A stretch of DNA of 64,000 nt from Psychromonas arctica DSM 14288 (GTDB lineage Bacteria > Pseudomonadota > Gammaproteobacteria > Enterobacterales > Psychromonadaceae): positions 318,173 through 382,172 of the forward strand of contig NZ_AXWP01000001.1 of NCBI RefSeq assembly GCF_000482725.1, written 5' to 3'. Each line of letters opens with the position of its first letter. Within the stretch, counting starts at the first letter, position 1. Below, in pieces: positions 35,750 through 43,918 of this stretch. Position numbers and translations under genes: made by a program. The notes below the pieces were generated by a model. That model was not told the origin of the DNA. It made no database searches and saw nothing but the letters and a program-made list of their open reading frames with translations.

Positions 35750-38482
35750 CTAAGCAGATAAGTTACGAAGCACGTAGTGTAAGATGCCACCGTGCTGGTA
35801 ATAGCTAAACTCATTGGGGGTGTCTATTCGAATGCGTGCATCAAAGCTTCGTGCACTTCCATCCTCAGCAGTGACTGTTACTCGCACCGTTTTCTGTCCT
35901 GCACTGACCGCTGGAATAGTAAATTGCTCTTCTCCGGTTAACGCTAAAGAATCGGCGCTATCTTCTTCCATAAACTGTAATGGTAGAATACCCATACCCA
36001 CAAGGTTTGAGCGATGAATTCGCTCGTAACTTTGTGCTATGACGGCTTTAACGCCTAATAATGCAGGTCCTTTTGCCGCCCAGTCACGTGAGCTACCTGT
36101 ACCGTATTCTTTACCCGCTAACACAATGGAAGCAATGTTATGTTGTTGATATTGCATCGCCGCATCAAATACACTCATTTGTTCTCCGGATGGCATCATG
36201 CGCGTCCAACAACCTTCGGTGCCCGGGGCCAATAAATTACGTAAACGTACATTCGCAAAAGTGCCTCGCATCATGACTTCGTGATTACCTCGTCTAGAGC
36301 CATAGGAGTTAAAATCTTTTGCCGCGATACCTTCACTTTCTAAGTAGGCTGCAGCAGGGCTATCAAGCGCAATAGAACCGGCTGGAGATATGTGGTCTGT
36401 TGTGACACTATCACCTAGTTTTAACAAACAGCGTGCATTCTTAATATCAGTAATTTCTGGTACTTCAGCAGTAATATTAGCAAAGAAAGGAGGGAGCTTA
36501 ACGTAGGTCGAATCTGGCCAGTCATATTTTTGGCTTTGTACAACGTCCAATGCTTGCCAATCTTTATTACCGCTATAAACATCAGCATAACGGGATATAA
36601 ACATTGAGCTATCAATAACTTTTTCCATCACCTGTTTTATTTCGTTATTATCTGGCCAAATATCTTGTAAGTATACAGGCTTACCAGTGCTATCATTTCC
36701 TAAGGGTTCGGTCGTAATATCTATTTCCATGTTACCTGCCAATGCGTAGGCAACCACTAAAGGCGGTGACGCTAAATAATTAGCTTGTATTTCGGGGTGT
36801 ATACGTCCTTCAAAGTTACGGTTTCCTGATAATACGGAAGTAACGGACAAATTCCCTTGGTGTATTGCGTCACTAATTTCAGTCGGTAAAGGACCAGAGT
36901 TTCCAATACAGGTCGTACAGCCATAACCTACTAACTGAAATCCGAGCGCATCGAGATCTTCGTTTAAACCAGCTTTCGCTAAATAGTCAGTGACCACTTG
37001 TGAACCCGGTGCCAAACTAGTTTTAACCCAAGGTTTAACATTTAAGCCGAGTTGCCTTGCCTTTCTTGCTAATAAACCTGCTGCAATCAATACCGAGGGA
37101 TTGGAAGTATTAGTACAGCTCGTGATTGCTGCAATGACAACAGAACCATGTTTTAAAATAAAGTCTTTACCGTTATATTGACAAGCAACTCCAGCACGAC
37201 CATCGCTCGCGGGCAGTATAGTGGACGCTTGTCCTCCTTCACTTTCAAAACCACTTTTTGCTTGATCAGGCTCCGCTTGTTGTGGTCCTTTTTGTAATGC
37301 TAACCAATCACGATAGGCTGATCCTGCTTGGTCCAGTGATATTCTGTCTTGAGGTCGTTTAGGGCCTGCAATAGAAGGGACGACTTGATCAAGTTGTAAT
37401 GATAATCGGCTGTGATAAACCGCATTCTTTTGCGACTCTATACCCCACATATCCATGGCTTTTAAATAACCCTCAACTTGTGCAATATCTTGACTGCTAC
37501 GACCGGTTAATTGTAAATAATCAATGGTTTGATGATCGATAGGGAAAATACCACAGGTCGCTCCATATTCAGGCGCCATATTGGCAATGGTTGCTCTGTC
37601 TGCTAAAGTTAATTGATTGACTCCTTCACCAAAAAATTCGACAAATTTGCCCACAACACCTGCTGCACGTAGCTGTTCTGTTACCGTTAATACGAGATCC
37701 GTCGCAGTCGTCCCCGCGGGTAATTTTCCGATTAATTCAAACCCCACAATTTCAGGTAATAGCATGGTGACTGGTTGGCCTAACATAGCGGCTTCAGCTT
37801 CAATGCCCCCAACTCCCCAGCCTAAAACACCAAGACCATTGATCATGGTGGTATGTGAGTCTGTACCAACCAAAGTATCAGGATATAACAAATTGTTTTG
37901 TTCGGAATTTTTAAACACCACGCGTGCTAAATATTCGAGGTTGACTTGATGCACGATACCACGACCAGGAGGGACGACTTTAAAATTATCAAAGCTTTGT
38001 TGTCCCCAACGTAAGAACTTATAACGTTCACCATTACGTTGAAATTCAATGGCTGTATTTTGCTCTAAAGCATCGGCTTGGCCGAAGACATCTACCATTA
38101 CAGAGTGATCAATAACGAGTTCAACAGGGTTTAGTGGATTGATCTTATCTGCTTCTCCGCCCATTTTTACAATAGCATCTCGCATCGCGGCTAAATCGAC
38201 AACCGCAGGCACACCTGTAAAATCTTGAAGAACAACGCGAGAAGGAACAAAAGCGATTTCAGTATCTTGCCAGTTATCCACGTCCCATTTTGCTAACGTT
38301 TCAATATCCTCTGGCTGAACAAAATCTCGTTCTGCATGGCGTAGTAGGTTCTCTAATAATATTTTTGCGGAAAAGGGTAAGCGTGATAGGTCATACTTAT
38401 CTTGTAATGCATCAAAACTATAATAGTTGTAAATGCTACCGTTAATTTGAAGTTGTTTTAAACATTGTGTCGTTGTGGCCAT
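35750..38482 (-). CDS. acnA: Aconitate hydratase A (AcnA)
   Basis: AcnA interconverts citrate and isocitrate in the TCA cycle using a [4Fe-4S] cluster. The 910-residue protein carries the three cluster cysteines, C456 (in TSCTNTSNPSV), C522 and C525 (GYGCTTCIGNSG), plus the substrate-site segment SYGSRRGNHEVMMRGTFAN and the KEYGTGSSRDWAAKG loop. It is the length of AcnA/IRP1-type enzymes, not AcnB. I chose the ATG at 38482: it has GGAGAA upstream, and the 24 residues added by a longer frame are unrelated to the family. Confidence 0.96.
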   Translation of the reverse strand: MATTTQCLKQLQINGSIYNYYSFDALQDKYDLSRLPFSAKILLENLLRHAERDFVQPEDIETLAKWDVDNWQDTEIAFVPSRVVLQDFTGVPAVVDLAAMRDAIVKMGGEADKINPLNPVELVIDHSVMVDVFGQADALEQNTAIEFQRNGERYKFLRWGQQSFDNFKVVPPGRGIVHQVNLEYLARVVFKNSEQNNLLYPDTLVGTDSHTTMINGLGVLGWGVGGIEAEAAMLGQPVTMLLPEIVGFELIGKLPAGTTATDLVLTVTEQLRAAGVVGKFVEFFGEGVNQLTLADRATIANMAPEYGATCGIFPIDHQTIDYLQLTGRSSQDIAQVEGYLKAMDMWGIESQKNAVYHSRLSLQLDQVVPSIAGPKRPQDRISLDQAGSAYRDWLALQKGPQQAEPDQAKSGFESEGGQASTILPASDGRAGVACQYNGKDFILKHGSVVIAAITSCTNTSNPSVLIAAGLLARKARQLGLNVKPWVKTSLAPGSQVVTDYLAKAGLNEDLDALGFQLVGYGCTTCIGNSGPLPTEISDAIHQGNLSVTSVLSGNRNFEGRIHPEIQANYLASPPLVVAYALAGNMEIDITTEPLGNDSTGKPVYLQDIWPDNNEIKQVMEKVIDSSMFISRYADVYSGNKDWQALDVVQSQKYDWPDSTYVKLPPFFANITAEVPEITDIKNARCLLKLGDSVTTDHISPAGSIALDSPAAAYLESEGIAAKDFNSYGSRRGNHEVMMRGTFANVRLRNLLAPGTEGCWTRMMPSGEQMSVFDAAMQYQQHNIASIVLAGKEYGTGSSRDWAAKGPALLGVKAVIAQSYERIHRSNLVGMGILPLQFMEEDSADSLALTGEEQFTIPAVSAGQKTVRVTVTAEDGSARSFDARIRIDTPNEFSYYQHGGILHYVLRNLSA

Positions 38483-39039
38483 GAGTAGTTCTCCATTAAA
38501 ATTACATTTGATGAATAACGCTAAGTACAAGATAAGTACACTATCATATTCCACAATAAAATTAAGGGGGTAGCAGAAATCTAATAAACATCAATGAAAT
38601 ACACTTCACAAAATGGCAATTAGATTACTCCTTGTCATTCAAAATAATAAATGAGTAAGTGGTAAAATGAATAAATTTAAATGCCACAGATCAAGGCTTA
38701 ACGGATATACATAGGTAAGGTGAAGCTCGTTGCTAGTAATCTGTAGATTTTGCTTCTTAAATGTTGTAAATATTTTTGAATAAAGCGAGATAACACTTAT
38801 TTTCGTATTAATTGTCTGCACTATTCTCTTCCTCTCTTTAAACCTCGCTGTATTTTAAGTAGCATTATCGTAAGGAGTAGTTTTAAACAAATGCTTTAAT
38901 AAAGTACTTATCAGTAAAGTATTGAATGAACCAAGAAATTGAGAATAAGAGAAAGGCATAAAAAAATAATTCATCTATTTAAAAATAGTTCATTCAAGTA
39001 AATAAATTTTGAACCATCGACTTAAAAGAGAACATAATA
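38483..39039. other. Divergent promoter region of acnA and trxC
   Basis: No gene or structured RNA is recognised in this AT-rich stretch. Confidence 0.45.
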
Positions 39040-39471
39040 ATGAATATAATCACTTCTAGATGCCCTCATTGCCATTCAATGAATCGTTTACCCATTGATC
39101 GAATTGATGCGAACCCAAGCTGTGGACGTTGTAAAAAAGATTTATTGCAAGGTGCTCCCGTTGAAGGTACCGATGCCAATTTAGCTGCGTTGATTAATAG
39201 TGAAAAACCCGTAGTCGTTGACTTTTGGGCGCCGTGGTGTGGTCCATGCATTAACTTTGCGCCAACATTTACTGAAGTTGCAAAACAGCAAATGTCCGTT
39301 TTATTTGTGAAAGTAAATACCGAAGACCAACAACAATTAGGTGCAAAATATAATATTCGCAGTATTCCAACTCTAATGGTTTTTAAACAGGGTAAGATAG
39401 TTGATACAGTAAACGGTGCTTTACCCGCTGCGCAATTTAAATCATGGTTGGCGCAAGCCTTATTAAAATAA
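39040..39471 (+). CDS. trxC: Thioredoxin 2 (TrxC)
   Basis: The 143-residue cytoplasmic protein-disulfide reductase has the N-terminal zinc module with C8, C11, C28 and C31 (RCPHC and SCGRC), which is specific to thioredoxin 2, followed by a thioredoxin fold with the redox pair C67/C70 in DFWAPWCGPC and the cis-Pro segment RSIPTLMVFKQG. AAGAGAACATAATA precedes the ATG. In E. coli trxC is under OxyR control; no such site is obvious here. Confidence 0.95.
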   Translation: MNIITSRCPHCHSMNRLPIDRIDANPSCGRCKKDLLQGAPVEGTDANLAALINSEKPVVVDFWAPWCGPCINFAPTFTEVAKQQMSVLFVKVNTEDQQQLGAKYNIRSIPTLMVFKQGKIVDTVNGALPAAQFKSWLAQALLK

Positions 39472-39934
39472 ATTAATTTGCAAGGGCGTTAGGCACAGTC
39501 TACTTAGCTACTGCTAACAGTAATCCATTATAACGCTTTAATGGGGGGGAATCATTTTGTATAGCAACAAACTAAGCCCTCAGGTTTGGTTTGTTGTTAT
39601 TTTACTTTGTTTATTTACATCACTATATCCTAGTCAGCCTTTGTTTGTGTTTGCCTTCAATGGCGACAAGCCTTCGCCTATATTCGATAATCCGTACTCG
39701 ACATCATAAACCTTTACCGTACCTCTTTAATTAATGCTGTATTGATTCTGCTTTATTCAATTTTTAACCTACTCTTTATTCCATACTATAAAAACTTAAG
39801 TTTACAAAGACCTCTATTTTACTCAACACTTTAATCAATTTTAAAAACTTGAATGATTAAAGTGTTTGCTCGGGTCTTATTGATAACAAGGCTTAAAGGG
39901 AAGCATAAAATGGTTAAATTAACCGGAGAGAGTT
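39472..39934. other. Gap between trxC and the FG-GAP protein gene
   Basis: It holds a hairpin at 39565-39596. A possible 50-codon TTG frame (39557-39709) overlaps that hairpin and was not accepted. Nothing else is recognised. Confidence 0.45.
39565..39596 (+). terminator. Hairpin downstream of trxC, possible terminator
   Basis: CAACAAAC (39565-39572) pairs with GTTTGTTG (39589-39596), with further partial pairing inside, followed by TTATTTTACTTTGTTT. It is about 95 bases after the trxC stop. Confidence 0.55.
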
Positions 39935-41533
39935 ATGAATAAATGGATGAAAATATTGCTGATTGTGATTGGCCTTTTAATTTGTGTTGGATTCTTTTTT
40001 ACAAAGATAGTCACCTACGTCATACAAGGTGCTGAACAAGAGCAAGGTGAAACGGACTTACGTTTTAGTGAAATTAGTACCGAATTCACACATCAATCTG
40101 ACTTTGTTGCTGCGTTACCTTTTATGGCCTTATCTGCTATTGATATAGACAACGATAATGTCGATGAAATCTTTGTTGGTGGGGGGATTGGACAGCAAGA
40201 TAGCTTACAAAAATATGTCAATAATACGTTAGTGCGTATCCCTTCTGAAAACTGGTTCGACAAAGACGATAACGATCCTACCTATGGCGCATCATCGATC
40301 GATGCGAATAGCGATGGTTTAGTGGATCTGTTTGTTACAAGAAGTAGTGGTGTCTATTTTTATGAAAATACCGGAGCAGGTTTTACGGGAAAGAAAATAG
40401 ACTTTCCTTTAGATAAAAAATCACTGCCATTATCGGTTTCATTTGCTGATATTAATAATGATGGTGCGGTGGATTTATATGTGTCTAACTATATTCGACC
40501 TGAATATGTTGAAGGTGAAACGATCTTTAATCAAGAATATGGCGGCATTAGTAACTTACTCTTAAATAACGGTGACAATACTTTTACTGATATTACAAAA
40601 GCTTCTGGTGTGTATGAACAACACAATACTTTTACCGCAGTTCTTGTGGATTTAAATAATAATGGGTTAAGCGATTTAGTCGTTGCTCAAGATACTGGCT
40701 TTGTTCGCATCTTTAAAAATAACGGCGACTTAACATTTGAAAGTATCAAACTGCCCGTTACTTACAGTTACCCAATGGGCATTGCGGTTAGTGATTATAA
40801 TAATGATGGCTTAATGGATTTGTACTTTAGTAATGTTGGTAAAACCTTACCTGACTTTCTAGTACGAGGTGATTTAACAGAACAACAAACATTAAATAAA
40901 GATTACATTTTATTAGAGAATCAAGGCGACTTTAATTTTAAAGATACTGCGTTACAAAATAATGCTGCAAAATACGGGTTTGGTTGGGGGCTCGTCTCTT
41001 ATGACTTTAATAACGATACATTGGCTGATTATTTAATTACTCAGAATTATATTCGTTTCCCAGGTGTTGAACATCTAGATCTCTACCCCGGTAATCTATT
41101 ACAACAATACGAATCAACCTCATTTAAACCAGTTGAAAAGGTGGCTGGTATTAGTAATAAGCATTTTGGTGTTACTACTGTGGTATCAGATTTTAATCAA
41201 GATGGTTGGCCTGATGCAGTGATTGGTAATTTAAATGGAAAATTACGTGCATTTATTAACAAAGGAGGCACTCGGCATTGGCTTAAGGTTGCCTTTAAAG
41301 ATGAGACAAACTCTATCGGAGCGTTGGTGATATTGACGATGAATAATGGTCAGACTTACACCAATCAATTTTATAGCAGCGAAGGCTTAGGATCGGATCA
41401 AACTAGTGATGTGTTTTTTGGTTTAGGAGAGCAGACACAAATTAAATCAGTACAAGTGAAGTATCAGAGTGGCAAGACCGTGAACATTGATTCACCCAAA
41501 GTTGACTCAACTATTAAGCTGTCAGAATATTAG
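39935..41533 (+). CDS. FG-GAP/VCBS-repeat protein with C-terminal UnbV/ASPIC domain (CRTAC1-like)
   Basis: The 532-residue protein has an N-terminal signal anchor (MNKWMKILLIVIGLLICVGF). At least five calcium-binding FG-GAP repeats follow, with cores such as DIDNDNVDEIFVGGG, DINNDGAVDLYVSN, DYNNDGLMDLYFSN and DFNQDGWPDAVIGN, forming a beta-propeller on the periplasmic or outer face. The C-terminus (GTRHWLKVAFKD to GEQTQIKSVQVKYQSG) is an ASPIC/UnbV domain. A role in adhesion or binding is usual for the fold; no enzyme motif is seen. CCGGAGAGAGTT is a strong ribosome site. Two membrane-protein genes follow closely. Confidence 0.85.
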   Translation: MNKWMKILLIVIGLLICVGFFFTKIVTYVIQGAEQEQGETDLRFSEISTEFTHQSDFVAALPFMALSAIDIDNDNVDEIFVGGGIGQQDSLQKYVNNTLVRIPSENWFDKDDNDPTYGASSIDANSDGLVDLFVTRSSGVYFYENTGAGFTGKKIDFPLDKKSLPLSVSFADINNDGAVDLYVSNYIRPEYVEGETIFNQEYGGISNLLLNNGDNTFTDITKASGVYEQHNTFTAVLVDLNNNGLSDLVVAQDTGFVRIFKNNGDLTFESIKLPVTYSYPMGIAVSDYNNDGLMDLYFSNVGKTLPDFLVRGDLTEQQTLNKDYILLENQGDFNFKDTALQNNAAKYGFGWGLVSYDFNNDTLADYLITQNYIRFPGVEHLDLYPGNLLQQYESTSFKPVEKVAGISNKHFGVTTVVSDFNQDGWPDAVIGNLNGKLRAFINKGGTRHWLKVAFKDETNSIGALVILTMNNGQTYTNQFYSSEGLGSDQTSDVFFGLGEQTQIKSVQVKYQSGKTVNIDSPKVDSTIKLSEY

Positions 41534-41653
41534 TTTTAGAGCCCGCATTCTAGACCGCTAATTTTAGCGAGCTAGCTTAAGTTACTGATTTAGTTTGACA
41601 GTATCATCTTACTAATTATAGGCAATATACACACTTAAAAAGAGAGTTAAACG

Positions 41654-42370
41654 GTGGATAAAAAAACATATAACACATTATTGCTAACGGGAATTGCTGG
41701 ATTTCTGGCTGCTTTGTTGGTTGGTATTGGAGAGTTTACATTACAGTTTTCTCCTCTCGGCGGTTATGAAACAGAAGGCTATGGTTATTTTGCAAATGTC
41801 ACTAAAGATAAGTTAACCACAGGGCATTTTTTTAGTACTTTAGCGGCACCCTTGTATATTTTAGGTTATTGGCATCTTGGACAAATGTTTATCCATGGTG
41901 GGAGTAAAACACATGGTTGGATCATTACATTATTGGGTGGTTATGCCTTTATGGTAGGCAATGCTTGGTTAGGAGGTCGAATATATTTGGCGCTTACTGC
42001 CCATGAAATAGCCGAGACAACGGATCCTAGTATCGTACTTCAACTACAGTCATTGTTAAGTGAATTTGGCGTACATAATGAGCCGCTTGTTAATGCATTA
42101 CGTCTCGCAATGGTGGTCGTGTCTATATTATGGATATGGCGGATTGTGATCGGTAAAACGCTTTACCCTCGTTGGGTCGCTTTGTTCAGTCCTGCTTTAT
42201 TATTAGGGCTTATCTTTAGCACTTACTTTACTGGCTTAAGTATTGGTGTGTGGTTATTACCCGCGGCGATGAATGTAGTGCATTTGGTTGTTTTTTCTAT
42301 CTCACTTTACGCATTACATCGTGCATATAAACACTCTAGGTCTAACTTAAAATATTTAAAAGATAATTAA
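41654..42370 (+). CDS. Polytopic membrane protein of unknown function (DUF6796-like)
   Basis: The 238-residue protein has about seven hydrophobic segments and starts at a GTG preceded by AGAGAG. Polar signatures are GEFTLQFSPLGGYETEGYGY, HFFSTLAAPLYILGYWHLGQ and LGGRIYLALTAHE, with conserved-looking Gly, His and Glu residues in or near membrane helices. From memory this resembles the uncharacterised DUF6796 family, but I would not rely on that. The next gene starts one base after its stop, so the two membrane proteins are probably made together. Confidence 0.65.
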   Translation: MDKKTYNTLLLTGIAGFLAALLVGIGEFTLQFSPLGGYETEGYGYFANVTKDKLTTGHFFSTLAAPLYILGYWHLGQMFIHGGSKTHGWIITLLGGYAFMVGNAWLGGRIYLALTAHEIAETTDPSIVLQLQSLLSEFGVHNEPLVNALRLAMVVVSILWIWRIVIGKTLYPRWVALFSPALLLGLIFSTYFTGLSIGVWLLPAAMNVVHLVVFSISLYALHRAYKHSRSNLKYLKDN

Positions 42371-42371
42371 T

Positions 42372-42761
42372 ATGCAGCGACTAATAAAAGTAATTTTAAT
42401 GGTTTTGTTGAGCATCGGTTTATACGGTGCGTTAACTGTCTCTTATTTGACCGTAACTGATATTGCACCTTGTCCAACGGTTGTTAATATTCCCGCTTGT
42501 TATCTGGTGACGCTGGGTTATTTATTAATGTTTGGCGCAACGTTATTAGCACACAATAATAAGGCTAAATGGTTTTTCATCGCAGGGTGGACACCGGTTG
42601 TGTTACTGGCATTTGTGGGCAGTGTATTTGAATTGAACCAGGGTGATATCTGCCCTAAAGGTAGCATGGGCATTGCACTCTGTTATGTATCACTTAGTTT
42701 TGCGATGCTGGTGGCGGTACTTTTTGCATTGCTTAATAAAATAAATGCTTTAAAAGTTTAA
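42372..42761 (+). CDS. Four-span membrane protein with duplicated CP-x7-CY motif
   Basis: The 129-residue protein has four hydrophobic segments and internal two-fold symmetry. The first half carries APCPTVVNIPACYLVTLGYL and the second DICPKGSMGIALCYVSLSFA, i.e. CP-x7-CY twice, each just before a membrane helix and so probably on the periplasmic face. Paired cysteines at such sites suggest disulfides or a thiol-redox role, as in VKOR or MauE-type proteins, but the family is not recognised. It begins one base after the previous gene's stop. Confidence 0.7.
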   Translation: MQRLIKVILMVLLSIGLYGALTVSYLTVTDIAPCPTVVNIPACYLVTLGYLLMFGATLLAHNNKAKWFFIAGWTPVVLLAFVGSVFELNQGDICPKGSMGIALCYVSLSFAMLVAVLFALLNKINALKV

Positions 42762-43030
42762 AACTCATATTCTTAACTAAGCCTTTTTATATATAGAAGG
42801 GAGTTGTAAGTTGTTCCATTTCCACTGTTTAAAAGGAAAAGGAAAAGCAAAAACTTTTTAAATGACAGGTACTTTGGTTTTCTAGGCAATGTTGTGACTA
42901 TCTTATTGCTATTTTATTTTAAGTTATATCCCTAAAAGTGCGTGTTTGACCAGACTATAAAAATATATAGGTATCGGTAGATTGTATAGGGCATGATACC
43001 TGTGTATATTAGGCATACTTTTTCGTTTTA
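42762..43030. other. Promoter region ahead of pfaR
   Basis: No gene. It includes the dyad and promoter at 42969-43010; the rest is AT-rich with a short direct repeat GGAAAA (42834-42845). Confidence 0.5.
42969..43010 (+). promoter_or_regulatory. Promoter of pfaR embedded in a dyad
   Basis: TTGTAT (42982-42987) and TATATT (43005-43010) are 17 bases apart, a good sigma-70 pair. The -35 box lies between the arms of an inverted repeat AGGTATC (42969-42975) and GATACCT (42995-43001), whose right arm sits in the spacer. A dimeric regulator bound there would block polymerase. The predicted start is only about 14 bases before the GTG and no Shine-Dalgarno is visible, so the leader would be very short. 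Confidence 0.55.
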
Positions 43031-43879
43031 GTGAATCTTCTATTGACCGCCAAACAGCATAAAAACGCGACAACTACCCCAGAAATAAGAGCTTTTATTC
43101 GTGCATCTGAACTGCCTACGGCGGTATTAGCGCGTCTGTTAAAAATATCTGAATCTACGGTGCGTAAGTGGCGTCAACGCGAAACTCTAGAAGATGCCTC
43201 TCATGTTCCAAAAAATTCGAAAACAACACTGACCTTACAACAACAATACGTTGTCGTGCAATTACGTACAAGATTGATGTTGTCACTTGATGGTTTACTA
43301 CAAGTTTGTCGCCAATTTATTAACGCAAACACCTCTCGTGCTGGACTACAGCGTTGTTTAAAACGTCATGGTGTTTCAAAATTGGCAGATATCGATCCTG
43401 CTGGTGAATTGATCAAATTAGAGCAGCAGGTGTCGGTGGCGATTCAGGATAATAATTCCGATAAAGTCATGAGTTCAGTGGTGAATCCACAAGCCATGTT
43501 GGAAGTATTAAATCAATTACGTTTGGAAGATGCGAACACTCCTAAAAGCAGTAAACTTGCGGATCAAGCAAGAAATGCGAATACCCGTCATTTAACCTAT
43601 TCTGACGTGGTGCAAGTGAGTGTAACAACTTTGCCTGAACTTGATAAAAAATTAAGTAACAAGCATAGCGATAATAAAATCAAGAAACATCGTTTATTGA
43701 TTGCACATGACCTTGATAGCCAATGGGTTTATGTGGATTTATATCAAGACGATGAAGCCGATGCTGCTAGACGTTATATGCAATATGTTTTGAAGCACGC
43801 GCCGTTCCATATCCGCCGTTTATTAGCGGCAAATTATAATGAATTTTTAAGCAGATTTCATTTGTTAACTGAACAGTAA
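43031..43879 (+). CDS. pfaR: PfaR-type regulator derived from an IS481-like transposase
   Basis: The 282-residue protein sits where pfaR, a positive regulator of PUFA synthesis in Shewanella-type loci, is found. Its sequence follows the IS481-type transposase plan: HKNATTTPEIRA, helix-turn-helix LLKISESTVRKWRQR (about 36-50), then SRAGLQRCLKRHGVSKL and a C-terminal integrase-like core (186-272). In that core the first catalytic Asp of the VHVD motif is Ser197 (VQVSV), and LTDNG reads LAANY (266-269), so Asp is Ala267. The chain ends before the third acid. It should bind DNA but not transpose. Start is a GTG; 39 bases separate it from pfaA. Confidence 0.8.
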   Translation: MNLLLTAKQHKNATTTPEIRAFIRASELPTAVLARLLKISESTVRKWRQRETLEDASHVPKNSKTTLTLQQQYVVVQLRTRLMLSLDGLLQVCRQFINANTSRAGLQRCLKRHGVSKLADIDPAGELIKLEQQVSVAIQDNNSDKVMSSVVNPQAMLEVLNQLRLEDANTPKSSKLADQARNANTRHLTYSDVVQVSVTTLPELDKKLSNKHSDNKIKKHRLLIAHDLDSQWVYVDLYQDDEADAARRYMQYVLKHAPFHIRRLLAANYNEFLSRFHLLTEQ

Positions 43880-43918
43880 ACAGTTAGCAAATTAATAGTA
43901 ATGCCATTGGAGAAAATA

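Noticed and set aside
35750-38554. Longer aconitase reading with 24 extra N-terminal residues
   Set aside because: The ATG at 38482 has a proper Shine-Dalgarno and gives the family N-terminus; the extension is unrelated.
38639-38821. 60-codon minus-strand frame upstream of acnA
   Set aside because: No ribosome site and no similarity; lies in a promoter region.
39557-39709. Possible 50-codon ORF from TTG with a G-rich site upstream
   Set aside because: It overlaps a likely trxC terminator hairpin, uses a rare start and has no recognisable similarity.
43901-43918. pfaA start at 43901
   Set aside because: The TTGGAGAA ribosome site lies inside this extension and points to ATG 43919.
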